The notes: generated from the sequence alone by a model not told the origin. Positions 12,701 to 25,205 are shown, numbered from the stretch's first letter. The stretch: DNA of 64,000 nt from Ciona savignyi (GCA_000149265.1 CH001039.1:106996-170995), one strand, 5' to 3'. A program made the numbers and translations.

Positions 12701-15700
12701 AGAGCGCTTAGATCAATTGTTAATGTTAGGGTTGGAGTTAAAGTTAGTTTTGGTGTTGAGATTAGTGTTTGGGACAGGGTTAGAATTACTTTCCATAGCA
12801 ATCTAAGCGCTCAATCCAAGCGATCCAAGTGATCCTGTAGTATTTAGAGGTACCCTGTAGAACCATCATTGGAATGGTTGTGGGATTAAAACCTAGGAAA
12901 TTAATATTTTCCTGTATTTTGGGGCAAGTGCTAGTCATGTCTATTCCTGAATCAAGATTCAAATTCCATACAAGTAGAAAATGATTCGAAATTATATGAT
13001 GATTCTACTAAATTAAATAATAATTTTTTTTTTATTATGTTAAAAAATTAAATAATAATTTTTTTTTTATTATGTTAAAATCTTTCTTCTTTTCCTGCAG
13101 CATCCGACCTATGTAATGTGTGCAAGCAAATGAACGAACCGTTGAAAATGATGCAATGTTTCAAATGCCACCATCACTACCATATCTGGTGTTGTGACCC
13201 ACCTAGGACATGTGTGCCAAAACCAAGCAAATTCTCCTACTGGTGCGTAGTTTAGATTAGTTTATTTTTTGCTTCCAGGTTTAAATACGAAGAAGGACCT
13301 TTGATAAAAATTTGGAAAACAGGGAAAATCGTCAAAACGACAGTCGTTAGAACACGTCTAATAACCAATCAATTATCAAGTTTTAGACGTGACCGCTAAA
13401 CCCACATAAAAAATAAATAAAATAAATGTTTATAAAAAACTATACTATCTTTCCTATTCCTAAAAATCAAGAAACCTAAAAAACGGCAAAATGACAGTGT
13501 GATAACTGGTAAAAGGTAAAATAATAGCACTGGTGTTTAAATATTGCTTGGAACAAATGTGATGGAACAAAAGTCGAGGATGTATGCAAGAATTTTTACT
13601 TTACAGTTACATATTTAAAAATCAGAAATATGTTATTTAATTTCTAACCGTAATTTATTTAAATTAGAGTTTTCTTAGTTAAATATTCAAATGTAATGGA
13701 CTAGATCAGGCATGGGCAGCATGTGGGCCGCAGTCCCGGTGAAGGGAATTTGATCTGCCCATACAGTGTATCTAACCAGACCGTGTTTAATTAAGATATT
13801 GAATACTATTCATGCGATAATCCGGCCCACCAAGAACTTAATTTTTTCACATCTGGCTGCCGACTAAATAAGTTGCCCACCCCTGGACTGTATTGATAAC
13901 AAATGCAAGAGATTTCTGATTAGATTTAATTTGATTTCAAAATCTCCCCAGGTTGTGTGCAGATTGCACTCGGAACGGATCTGATGATGAGAATCCATCC
14001 GGTGGGTTGGAGGTTGCTCCTGATGGTAGGAAGAGGATCACAAGGTGTAGGAGACCTCCGGAGAAATTTGTCAACACAATATACTCCATGAATGATGTAG
14101 GGATATCAATGTGGATAGTTTCCAGTGCAACACTAAAAAGAGGGAAAGTGGGAAGGAGGGAAAATGCACAGTAAAATTACACAAACTAAATTAAACCCTG
14201 CCCTAAACACTAATCTCACCCCCAGAACTAACCTTAACTCCAACCCCATGTTTAGACAGACTCTAATGTCATAATCTTCACTTTAGTGTGCAGTTTTCCT
14301 CCTTTTAGTTTTCCCACATACTTCCAATATCATCTGTGGGTGAGACAAAGTGATAAACAGCTATATCTTCTTGGAGACTTGTTCAGTAAAACTGTATACT
14401 GGTTTCAGTGGTAATGTGGACTCTCCCATACTATTGTATTGTATTGGAATTAACAGACAATACTTCCCAAACACTTATGCAGTGCAATTTTATTTAATTA
14501 AAAGCTCGATTTTGTAACTCTATAAATTATTAAAGGGTTATTGTGTGTAAAAAAGGGCCTTTATAAACCGAGACCACTTCATGTTAACAGTCTGGATATT
14601 TATAGTTTGTTGGATATTAGAAGACCTTGCCTAAGTTTTTAATAAACCAATGAATAAAGAGTTAATTCGAAGTACCTTGCCTAAGCACACATACGATCAG
14701 GTAGCAGCCAGTTTTAATCTCACCACCTCTGTGAATTATCTCCCGCAAGACTTATTTTTAGGGAAAATTTTATTCTACATTGCATGCAACGCGTATTAAT
14801 TATGGAAAATTGTGATTCTTTCAAGCTGAATATCTTATTCCTCAGGCTGCTGCCATACTTCACAACAGAGTACGAAACATGCGCAATATGAAAAGCAAGA
14901 ACAAGAACAAGCAGAAACGACACCGCAAACTCAAGATCCCACCCCAGTGCAACACCGCCACCCAACCCCCCTGCATTCACAAGCTTCCACCCACCAATTT
15001 ACCTACATCCAGCACTCCCTGCGTCAGTAGTAGTCAAAATACCACCACAAACACCGACACTACGTCAGTTACAATCAGCATGAGCCCAAACCCCCTCATG
15101 GCATATGCAGTGGCGTCAAAGTCGACTAATAATGTTAATTTAACTCCACAAGGGATGAAACTGCCGACTGAAACTTCTAAAACACCTCCTTTACGAACTA
15201 TTCTGCCACCCATCACTTTTACCCCCAGACCCACTGTACAAAGTGTAGTCAAACAAGAGTATTCCTTCAATCAAACTCCTTCAAATGTACAGAGTGAAAC
15301 AATTACTTCCCGGCCTACTAATTTGGTTAGCAGCGAAACAAACTTTATTAAAGTGACGCTTAGCAATTCAATACAGCACAAGTCGCCTTCCAGCATTTTC
15401 CTACCGTTGGCAGCTACACCTAAATCCCCTGTGAAACCAGTTCCGATACCAAGACTGGAGTTCAAACCGCTGACCGTACGAGCTTTGGACTTTCCGAGCA
15501 CGCAAACAGAACCTCAGAGCAAACTGGTGTTCAAACCGCTACCTCTAGCTACATCTGCACCTTCGACTGTGCAGAGCTGCTCCAGGATTTCAACTTTACC
15601 TACGATTTCCACCGCGAAAAAGTGCGAAACAACTAACATTCCAGGAATTGTCGACGCCCCCTTTCAAATTACCAAGCCCATCATATTAAACAATATTGTT

Positions 15701-15757
15701 TTGGACGAAAGCAATCAGATAGTGTTTAAAACCAATGCGCGAAATGCTGATGCGTAG
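3749..15757 (+). CDS. PHF14: PHD finger protein 14 (3' eleven exons)
   Basis: Chromatin-reader protein; upstream exons with the N-terminal zinc fingers lie outside the window. Exons: 3749-3913, 5114-5314, 5927-6048, 6704-6824, 7532-7722, 10123-10303, 10970-11084, 11468-12574, 13101-13242, 13952-14096, 14846-15757. All phases match and the sum is 3402 nt (1133 residues plus TAG). Exons 2-3 encode a charged coiled coil. Exons 5/6 encode one PHD finger (CNIC, CDVCNKWSHLGC, WQCSEC) and exons 9/10 a second (CNVC, CFKCHHHYHIWC, WLCADC). The stretch HLGCLDPPLTQMPRKTK is what identifies PHF14. Each PHD is followed by a GR(R/K)..RPPEK segment and a lysine/arginine-rich exon. The large exon 8 carries a coding minisatellite. 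Exon 7, with donor GTGGGT, is inferred from phase and basic composition. Product assignment is firm; the exact N-terminal boundary and exon 7 are less so. Confidence 0.88.
4695..5113 (+). repeat. Duplicated intron segment with decoy 3' splice site
   Basis: About 73 bp at 4695-4767 recur at 5037-5107 next to the true acceptor of PHF14 exon 5114-5314. In addition 4835-4867 repeats the acceptor itself (CTTATCCCCTCAG) and the first ~20 exon bases with few changes, then diverges. A weaker third copy of the exon start may lie near 4433. The copy is a non-functional look-alike acceptor about 270 bp upstream of the real one. Confidence 0.75.
6877..7087 (+). mobile_element. tRNA-derived SINE, family A
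   Basis: The 5' head has RNA polymerase III promoter-like boxes: a TAGTCTGGTGGTTTAGTG A-box region and a GGTTGCAGGTTCGAAA B box. The body has the family landmarks ACACACTGCAATAGC, GTAACCCGACGATGGGCGCGAGG and GTGTGTTAACCCCC, and the tail ATATCCTATCC. It lies in the PHF14 intron between exons 6704-6824 and 7532-7722. Confidence 0.85.
8548..9628. mobile_element. piggyBac-type MITE with TTAA target sites
   Basis: TTAA stands at 8544-8547 and 9629-9632. The internal ends are inverted repeats, left CTCTTTCACTCCC and right GGGAGGCAAAGAG. TTAA duplications with CYT-type ends are characteristic of piggyBac. The 1081-bp body has no transposase frame. Near its right end (about 9594-9617) is a perfect 24-bp palindrome whose half-site is CAACTCGCGATA. 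It is inserted in a PHF14 intron. Confidence 0.75.
9735..10110 (+). repeat. Minisatellite TTTAACCCCAATTATG
   Basis: More than twenty imperfect 15-18-bp units of (T)TTAACCCC(C)AATTATG(T) run up to about 10 bp before the 3' splice site of PHF14 exon 10123-10303. The C-rich strand of the array takes the place of an ordinary polypyrimidine tract. A 72-residue frame across it is an artefact of the repeat. Confidence 0.9.
11201..11300. mobile_element. hAT-type element fragment
   Basis: CAGGCACGGGCAACATACGG followed by a GGCCCGTGGGCC block resembles the left end of the element at 13707-13885 (CAGGCATGGGCAGC...TGTGGGCC). No matching right terminus is visible, so I call it a fragment. It lies in the PHF14 intron before exon 11468-12574. 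Confidence 0.45.
11773..12057 (+). repeat. PHF14: Coding minisatellite in PHF14 exon 8
   Basis: The exon encodes about ten imperfect copies of a ~9-10-residue unit of the form (G)LKKGDSI/ESL or LKNSDCL. DNA units such as TTAAAAAAGGGTGA recur at ~27-30-bp spacing. A shorter precursor-like repeat (SSIIKKN / SQSSLIKK) precedes it at about 11494-11600. The units alternate Lys-Lys-Gly with Asp/Glu-Ser and are probably disordered. Confidence 0.9.
12644..12856. mobile_element. Fold-back MITE-like element
   Basis: Left arm GGTGCCTCTAAATACTATAG...CACTTGGATCGCTTGGA is repeated in reverse complement on the right (TCCAAGCGATCCAAGTG...TAGTATTTAGAGGTACC). The arms are ~60-70 bp around a ~90-bp core rich in GTTAGGGTT-like steps. 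The core resembles the core of the GGGAAACTGC MITE family in this window. It lies in the PHF14 intron after exon 8. Confidence 0.7.
13707..13885. mobile_element. Short hAT-type MITE
   Basis: The ends CAGGCATGGGCAGC and GTTGCCCACCCCTG are imperfect inverted repeats of the common hAT type CAGGGGTGGGCAAC. The flanks GACTAGAT and GACTGTAT are an 8-bp target duplication with two mismatches. It is 179 bp long with no coding capacity, in the PHF14 intron between the halves of the second PHD finger. Confidence 0.75.
14138..14322. mobile_element. MITE, GGGAAACTGC family
   Basis: The ends GGGAAAATGCACAGTAAAA and TTTAGTGTGCAGTTTTCC are inverted repeats. Related copies are at 17178-17345, 17810-18000 and 63640-63825. 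It lies in the last PHF14 intron. Confidence 0.6.
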
Positions 15758-16598
15758 TCCACGACGTCTACCGGTAATTTCATTTCTTCCCCCCCACATC
15801 ATATATTGCTCACTTGAATATGTTCAAAGTAACCACCTTTGTTTTGCACCTCTTCCTGTTTATTTAGTCAATTCTTTTCGTACGTCACCGGTACTAATAT
15901 TTTGTAACACGAAAAATGCCAGATTTGAAGGTTTTTTGCTGTTGCAGAAGTATATTCACGAGACGAATAGATTAAAATGTCTAAATCATATCATACATGA
16001 TGGTGGGCACATGGTGGTGTACCGACTATCGCTGAAATTATACCCACGGTACAGCTACATTTGTATGGCAAAGGGTTAAACCATACCTGTACGTCTTCAC
16101 CTTAACTAGATCCTAAACTGAAAGTTAAACTTTAACCGAAATCAGCGTTGTACTATGTGCAGGCGTCGTCTCCATTAATGGAAAGGGGCGTTAGTTAATA
16201 CACATCGTCATTACCTCGCGCCCACCTTCCGATTACCAGCTTTATATCACTGTGTTGTATATGATTTAAACGTTCCTTCAATTTGTTATTAGATAACCCA
16301 CCATTCCAATTCAGCTAAGACCGTTCGTTAATGAATGTCCTGACCAAACGAGCTAGCAACCTGTTTCGACTTAAGGGCGAGTATGGGAAATTACTTAAAA
16401 AGACCAAAACTGCCTTTAGACAGCACACTAGCGAATTGTTACAAAAGTCCGAACCAACTATACTTGGCACATTGCTATATGCCGGCAGCTAGCCGCCAAA
16501 CCATGTGGTAGGCATTAAAGTTCTAAAGACTGTATATATTGCATTTCCAATTTATACAACAAGTAAATGTGGGAAAATGGTTTATTCGCAGCCACAAA
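15758..16598. other. Convergent intergenic region PHF14 / RPL27A
   Basis: This holds the 3' flanks of two convergent genes. I see no perfect AATAAA close to the PHF14 stop. A degraded family A SINE on the minus strand (about 16180-16300: CTCGCGCCCACC, TTGTATATGATTTAAACGTTCC) is the only other recognisable item. Confidence 0.5.
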
Positions 16599-18648
<2,050 letters not shown>

Positions 18649-20494
18649 TTCAACGTTGAATGCGAAAAGAAATTTACTCCTTGCCGTATTTCAGATTTGT
18701 GTTATTTACACATCGGTTCATGCAGTTAACGAAAATTGGGCAAGGGAGTGCGTGACATTCGTTAAAGCACGTCATTTAAAATTAAAACAAGTATAGGAAA
18801 AATACGAAAGCCACTATAAAACTCAAATTAAGTAGCGATAAGTTAAAGGCAATTAGTAAAAACTAATTAAAAAGCGAGTAAAGTCTTGAGTGAGCGTATT
18901 AAAAAATAATATATGCATTCCTTAAAAATTATAACTGACATATACATATATATTTATTTATTTAAAAACTGTCATTCAACCTATATTATAGTCTACTTTT
19001 AACATTTTTAAGCAAACTATAAAATCCTATGACGTAATCATTGATGTGTGGCGTAATAGAACACTAAAACTTTAACCGAAGACGAGCGTGTATAACCAAT
19101 AATGACTTATATCGTTTACGACCTAATTTTTTTGTCTTCTGTAATGTATAAGAGTTTAGATTTTATACTTGAAATATATTTTCCGTTTGCAAATATACCT
19201 TAAATATCGCCTAAGCCCAGAGACAACATAAAAAATTAGTAATTTGCGCATTATGTATTTGACAATGATTTGCGTTACGTCGCAAAAACCAAAAAACACA
19301 CAGAATACTCTGGTCAAAGTGCTCGCCAAGTTCCTTATTTATCTGATTTTGTTTGTGTATAGTTACTCCTTAAGTTAGTATTCTATGGTTCAGAAATATT
19401 GATGGGTTAGCGCAGTCCTGTTTATCCCCTAATGTAGACAACACGTGCATTAAATGTGTGTTTGTCATAATATTTCGAGAGTTTGTTCCACGGGGGTATT
19501 TTGGGGTGACTTTAAATACCCACTGTGTAGACAGTGTGGGCATTGTGTAGGCAGTGTGCGCACACTTGAAACTCTAATCCTAACTCAGGCACACTGCCCA
19601 CACTACACACACTGTGCACAGTGCACACCCCGTATGGAAAGTACGTCAATTTTCGCCGAGATCTCGAGTGTGCACGCGCCAAATATTTAAGTGTGCAGTG
19701 TGCAAACGTCCAAGAATGCACACTTCAAGTGTGCACACAATCTCCTTTTCATAACTGTTTTATCAAAATCTTAAAAAACATATTATTCTATCCTCAATCT
19801 TTCGTGTCCGTCAGCTAAAATATCTATCTACGTAACTAAAAATGTACGGAAAGTAAATTACCCAAGGTCCAGAGGTAGGTTTACAAGTTTATTGGAAATT
19901 ATACGATGGTTATACTGCCAGCTCGCGAGCGTGTGTAAAATTACCCAAGTGCGCAAAAGACGCAGGGAAAAAAAACTCGAGTGTGCAGCTGCCATACTTT
20001 CCATACTGGGTGCACACACTACTCACACTGGGTATTTTGAGGAACCGGGTATTTTGCTTTGTGTTGTATAGTACGGCTGAAGGAGATTATTTTATTTATG
20101 TTTAATTTAATCACTGAATCATCCCTTAAGTGCACTGCCAAAGAATTGCACTAACAAACTGTTGCTGTTTTCAACTTTTCAAAAGTTAATTTGTTATTAA
20201 TATTTTACCCCTGTTTTAAAATACTAACAAGGTTTATTTTCGTATTTGCCCATTAATATATGTTACCATATCCATATGACCTAACTGTCTTTTGTATTTA
20301 ATGTTATAAACTACATAAACATTTTTTTTTAAAGACGACCAACTGATAGTGATTTTCACTCACTAAAATACTGGTATTGGTGTATTAAACAACTCTCAGG
20401 TAAAGTATATAGGCCTATAAATTAAAGAAAGCTTGCCGTTCCTAAACATGGTTTGTATAGCACTTTGCAGGTTGCTTTCATCCTTAGCTTATAG
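18649..20494. other. Divergent intergenic region RPL27A / SUGP1
   Basis: Contains the promoter sides of both genes. About 700 bp from RPL27A is AT-rich with no clear element. The GTGCACAC fold-back (19495-20060) occupies the middle. Just before the SUGP1 ATG are two AG acceptor-like sites, TTTGCAG (20470) and CTTATAG (20494). Confidence 0.5.
19495..20060. repeat. GTGCACAC-rich fold-back block
   Basis: Dense GTGTGCACAC/CACACTGCACAC motifs in both orientations. GTATGGAAAGTACG near 19632 is mirrored by CATACTTTCCATAC near 19992, and AAATACCCACTGTG near 19515 by CACACTGGGTATTTTG near 20025. Overall it forms a ~560-bp imperfect inverted repeat. I cannot name an element family. Confidence 0.65.
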
Positions 20495-21919
20495 ATGGCC
20501 AAGAAAAGTGAGCAGCTCGACCTTCAGGCCACTATGTTGGCCCAAAGGATGAAAAAAATTCAAGAGCGAAACCTGGAAAAGGAAAAGGCTCAGGAAAAAA
20601 AGGAAAAAGCTTCTCTTGATAACGATGGGCAGTTCATGGACAATTATTTGAAAATGAAAAACCAAGGTTCAAGCAGTAAACTATCTAATTCTGGGATTCC
20701 GAAACGGCCGTTGGTGAAAAAAGGACATGAACCGACCATCAAAAAATCTCGCTTCGCAAACATGCTGCAACAAATGAAAAGGACAAAGCAGACAAATAAT
20801 GCAAGTGCTGGTACTGCAGAGGCTGATGTACAATATGTAACAGCTACTTGTTTCCATGATGAAAACAGTAGCAGTAGTGATGATGATGGAGACAATACTG
20901 AAGTAGTAAAAGTAAAGAAATCCTCAACTACTGCCACAACTATACAGCAAAGAGCAGCCGCTGCTGCAAGTTTGCAAGCAAATTTTGCTGTGGCAAAACA
21001 GCCAGCCGCAATAATATCCCCAACACCAAGCAACTCTAATCCAGTTGGAACAATTGTCTCCACCCCAATAGCCGAGGGAAGTGCTGAAAACAAATCTACC
21101 CCTGTAAGGACCAAACCCAGAAAGAAGCGTTGGGGTGAAAAAGTGGATTTAACTGACCTTGCCCCTCCTGGAATGGCAGAAATACCGGGTATGCAGAATC
21201 CAACACCTGTTGTAGTTCAACAGCCTGTCAGTTTGGGATTGCCACAAACGTATCGGCCTGTGGGTCTGGTGGGGGTCACGGAGTTGAGTACTGCGCAGAG
21301 AAATCAACTCGAGGAGCAACGCGAAATGCAGAACATGTACAGCCTTGTTATGGCAAGTCGTAACGCCGCCGTGCAAATGCAAAACTCAGCTTCAGTTGCC
21401 CAAAAACCGCTGAAAATAAAACACGAGTATGACAGCGATGAAGAAATTGACGAGAAAGGCGGGACATGGGAGCATCAATTGCGGAAGCAAGAAATGGCGA
21501 AAACACAAGCCCTTGCAGAGAAACTAACAGATGAAGGCGATGGAAAGCACTTTATTGGTGACTTTTTGCCTCCTGCTGAACTCGAAAAGTTCATGGAAAC
21601 TTACAAAGCTTTGAAAGAGGGAAGGTCGCCGGATTTTTCAGACTACAAAGAGTTCAAAATCCAGTGCGATAACATCGGGTTTCAAATGTTGGCGAAAATG
21701 GGCTGGGAAGAAGGCCAAGGACTGGGTAGTGATGCACAGGGTATCACCCAACCTGTAAACAAAGGTGCTCAGTCTATTAATGGACAAGGTGTCGGAATAG
21801 AAAGACCTGATGGGTTAAACAGAAACGATGATGATTTTTCCGCATACCGAAAGCGTATGATGCTGGCTTATAAATTCAGACCTAATCCTTTAAATAACCC
21901 AAGGAGATCATATTACTAG
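20495..21919 (+). CDS. SUGP1: SUGP1-like G-patch splicing factor without SURP modules
   Basis: Single-exon 474-residue protein. SUGP1 is a spliceosomal factor of the branch-site region. Residues 1-60 match the SUGP1 N-terminus in style (coiled, then NDGQFMDNYLKMK). Residues 205-216 hold the basic KPRKKRWGEK. PVGLVGVTELS follows, then the acidic YDSDEEIDEKGGTWEHQLRK, then the linker HFIGDFLPPAELEKFMETYK. The G-patch is at about 391-437 (MGWEEGQGLG), and the tail is KRMMLAYKFRPNPLNNPRR. The two SURP modules expected between the N-terminus and the nuclear signal are absent; that stretch (60-200) is Ser/Ala/Thr-rich low complexity. Vertebrate SUGP1 is ~645 residues. The ATG directly follows an AG, so trans-splicing or an upstream exon is possible. 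Retrocopy origin is an alternative. Confidence 0.9.
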   Translation: MAKKSEQLDLQATMLAQRMKKIQERNLEKEKAQEKKEKASLDNDGQFMDNYLKMKNQGSSSKLSNSGIPKRPLVKKGHEPTIKKSRFANMLQQMKRTKQTNNASAGTAEADVQYVTATCFHDENSSSSDDDGDNTEVVKVKKSSTTATTIQQRAAAAASLQANFAVAKQPAAIISPTPSNSNPVGTIVSTPIAEGSAENKSTPVRTKPRKKRWGEKVDLTDLAPPGMAEIPGMQNPTPVVVQQPVSLGLPQTYRPVGLVGVTELSTAQRNQLEEQREMQNMYSLVMASRNAAVQMQNSASVAQKPLKIKHEYDSDEEIDEKGGTWEHQLRKQEMAKTQALAEKLTDEGDGKHFIGDFLPPAELEKFMETYKALKEGRSPDFSDYKEFKIQCDNIGFQMLAKMGWEEGQGLGSDAQGITQPVNKGAQSINGQGVGIERPDGLNRNDDDFSAYRKRMMLAYKFRPNPLNNPRRSYY

Positions 21920-22265
21920 TTGTGTCAACCCAGTGTTTATTACATGCATGTGTACCACGACTGGTTTACAATTGTTTTCTGTTCCTTCCATTATTTATAA
22001 ATTGCGACATAAAAAAAAGAGTCATATTTTTTAAAGTAATATTGTAATTTTCTCATGCATGCTTCGTGGGTCGCAATGCTATGAATAATGTTATCATAGT
22101 TATGAGAAAACTCACATATTAATTGACTTCGATGTCAAAGGATTTCAGTTACATCTACACTAGCACATTACTTTTTGACTATTTTTTTTTTAAATTCTAA
22201 TCAAAATTGTTTTTGTGCTTTAGACATTTTAAGCGGTAGGTGGTCAGATTTATTTGACAGATATA

Positions 22266-23338
22266 ATGCCTCAACATTCAAAAGTGCCAATTACTGCCAC
22301 ACAAAGACTCAAGCAGGATTATATGAGATTAAAGAAGGATCCAATTCCGTTTATAACAGCTGAACCTTTACCATCTAATATACTGGAATGGCACTATCTG
22401 GTAAGAGCATGTTTGGTTTTAGCCGTGCTGCTTTTAATATATATATATACTTATATCTAGTTAAATATATTACTCTTGCATTTTTACCATTACTTACTTA
22501 CCATACATGGTTTTTTCCCTTTATGTTAGCATGGGCAGCCCATTTAACAACATGCAAGAAATGAATCATTCCTAAATAAGTTCTCTAATGCAATTTTGTG
22601 TGTTACATCAGAACATGTTTTAATCTTAAGATTTTACTTTATATTTTGCATCATTTACTGATATTGCGTCCTGTAGAATCTGGATCTATGACATCATACT
22701 GAAAACAATATATATATTCAACATTTGTAGGTAATCGTGAATGTAACCATAATAAAAGATAAATGACGCAAGTAAATTTCTAGGTCACTGGTCCAGCTGA
22801 CACCCCATACACCGGTGGTTTTTACCATGGTAAATTAGTCTTTCCAAGGGAGTTTCCCTTCCGTCCACCCGCCATCTATATGATCACACCTAGTGGTCGA
22901 TTTAAATGCAACACGCGACTCTGCCTCTCAATCAGCGACTTTCACCCCGACACATGGAACCCTGCGTGGTCGGTTGGGACTATTCTTACCGGCCTCCTCA
23001 GTTTCATGGTCGAGGACACCCCTACACTGGGCTCCGTTGAGTCCTCGGATTTCACAAAAAGAAACCTCGCCGTCTGCAGTAGGTCATTCAACATACAAAA
23101 CAAAACTTTTTGCGAGCTCTTTCCCGCAGTTTGTAACGAAATAAGAGCTTCTATTGAAGAGAAAAATAACTCCATAAACTCGGAAGCGAGCAGTCAAAAC
23201 TTGTCAGATCTTTCAACAGAGGATATGATTAGAAACAATCAAGCAAACGCAAACCGCGGATTTGCAAATCTATTTATTATCGTCGGCGTGGCGGCATTTG
23301 GGTTTTTAGTGAACACAATACTAAAAACCCTAAATTAG
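22266..23338 (+). CDS. UBE2J2: Ubiquitin-conjugating enzyme E2 J2 (Ubc6 type)
   Basis: Tail-anchored ER E2 of the ERAD pathway. Exons 22266-22400 (ends CTG before GTAAGA) and 22784-23338, 690 nt, 229 residues. Residues TATQRLKQDYMRLKKDP and EPLPSNILEWHY mark the N-terminal UBC fold. YHGKLVFPREFPFRPP and NTRLCLSISDFHPDTWNPAW surround the catalytic cysteine, Cys92. The 45-residue linker after ~170 is Ser/Asn-rich, and a hydrophobic anchor spans about 206-224 with only a few residues after it. I chose the ATG at 22266 because MPQHSKVPITATQR aligns with the family N-terminus. It lies 350 bp downstream of SUGP1 in the same direction. Confidence 0.96.
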
Positions 23339-24349
23339 GCGCCCATTTGAATTATACACGGCAGTCCCTAGATTAGCACTTACGGTCAACGCTCGAAACT
23401 TGTAAAAAATAAGACATCTAATCTCCCTTTGTGTTCCCTAGGCCTATTCAAATACTTTGCATCACGGATACTTGTTTGTAAGTTTAAAATTTCTCGGTTA
23501 ATATACAATGCGTCTTTACAATATAATAAATTTATAATGTGAGTTCATTGTGCCTAATAATGTTTCATTTGTGGACATTATTGGTATATGGATTCCATAT
23601 TGACGAAATTTTACCAGTAATAACCCCTTAGGTAAATACGTGCATGTGTTAAATACTATACACATAGTAGCTCACTCGCAGGATTATTATAATTACTTAA
23701 TGTAATTTAGCACACATCTTGCTAATTGTTATTCCATGCTTTAAAGATTTATCAATGTTATTGTATTTGTTCAGCTGTACATTTGTCTTGTTTTATCTTG
23801 AAAGTATTTAGCATTCGTTTTAAAACTTTCTATTTATATTCTTTAGAATTGTTTCGCCATTTATATAGAGCATTCTGTGTTAGGTATATTGGGAATTCTG
23901 TTGTTGGATCCTGTTAAATAATTTTGCAATTTTGTGCGCAGATAAAGTTTTATTTACTTGTAATTTTTGCTTAAAGTAAAAAACAATCACTGATTAGAAA
24001 AACGAAATAAATACAAAATACAAAATTGTTTTAAATACTTTTATATATGTAAGCTTGAATTGGGTAAATGAATCACTTTCATTTAAGCGCATATCCTTAA
24101 TGACAAAGGTACTCGATGAAAGGTTGTATGTCAAGTCTATTCAGACCAAGAAGCAGTAATCAGTAACTCGCCAACAGTTCATTCTGTATAGCTTGTTTTC
24201 GCAACTCTCTCATTTTGCTGTTTTTAATTCTCCATCTTTCTTTTTCCCGTTGAGTTTCCAAAACCTTAGGAATTTAAAAGTACTTAATGTATAGGATAGG
24301 TCTAAGCGTCCTTTTTTTCAGAAAGTTTTAAAAAGTGGTTAATGTCCGT

Positions 24350-24614
24350 ATGGCTTAGTCAATTAGTGTGTCTTCTTTCTACTGAAAGGTTGCAGAATCG
24401 AAACAAAATGTAGCTGGGAGGTTGTATCCTTGCGCAAGGCACTTAAGTGGGTTAATAAATTGCATTAAAATCGAATGTCTCAATCATACACAACACACTA
24501 CCATGGCCCCAGTAACCTTTCGGTGGGCAGACGGTAATCTGAAAATCGCTCTATAGTAACATCCCTAGCAGTTTCCCAATCACGGAGATAAAAGATAAAT
24601 ATCCTATTCTGTTA
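24350..24614 (+). mobile_element. SINE family A, diverged copy
   Basis: Keeps the GAAAGGTTGCAGAATCGAAAC B-box region, CTTGCGCAAGGCACTTAAG, ATACACAACACACTACCATGG, and a tail ending in TATCCTATTC. Confidence 0.7.
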
Positions 24615-24875
24615 ATGTGCAAATTATATTACAGCTAAACTCAATACCTTGTCATATTCTGGATGGTTCATCTTGTATGAAAACTTCCACAGCAGTCCCT
24701 TATGCCTTAAACTTGTGTTCCTTGAGGCAAGAGATGCTGTGTCTGAATGTTTTTCACCGGTGTGGTGTCTCACGGGCATCCCGTGACTTGTAGTTATTTG
24801 ATACCTTGGAATTGAGTTAATCATCCATAACGGTATATTATAGGCAAGAGTTTGTGGTTCACATTAAAGGCTTGA

Positions 24876-25152
24876 TGGGATAAGATACTCATGTTTATCC
24901 CCGTGAATGGGAAAACTAAAGGGGTTAACACACTGGCAATCGTCAGATCACCCGTCGGGTTACCGAAGCCATTGCAGTGTGTTGCGTATGATATAGGCCT
25001 ACACGTTCATTTAATTTGGTATAACCCATTATTCCTCTGGGTTCAGGCAATGTCCGTTAAATGCCTCGCTCAAGGACACAACGACTAGTAAGCGACCAGT
25101 TTCGACCCTTTCGGTTAAAAGGCGTCGCACTAAACCACCAGACTAACCGGTA
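24876..25152 (-). mobile_element. SINE family A, near full length
   Basis: On the minus strand it runs from the head (ACCGGTTAGTCTGGTGGTTTAG) through GAAAGGGTCGAAACTGGTCGC to the tail GATAAACATGAGTATC. CAAGGACACAACGACTAG and GTTACCGAAGCCATTGCAGTG are diagnostic. Confidence 0.85.
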
Positions 25153-25205
25153 TTGAAGGAAAAGATAAACGCCTTTCCCCTAATAATAAGGGAAAACGCA
25201 AATGG

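Noticed and set aside
20644-21114. 156-codon antisense frame across SUGP1
   Set aside because: It lies fully opposite a well-supported coding exon with family-wide similarity and is a shadow of its codon usage.
24624-24824. 66-codon minus frame between two SINEs
   Set aside because: No convincing start or splice sites and no recognisable domain, although composition is not clearly random.
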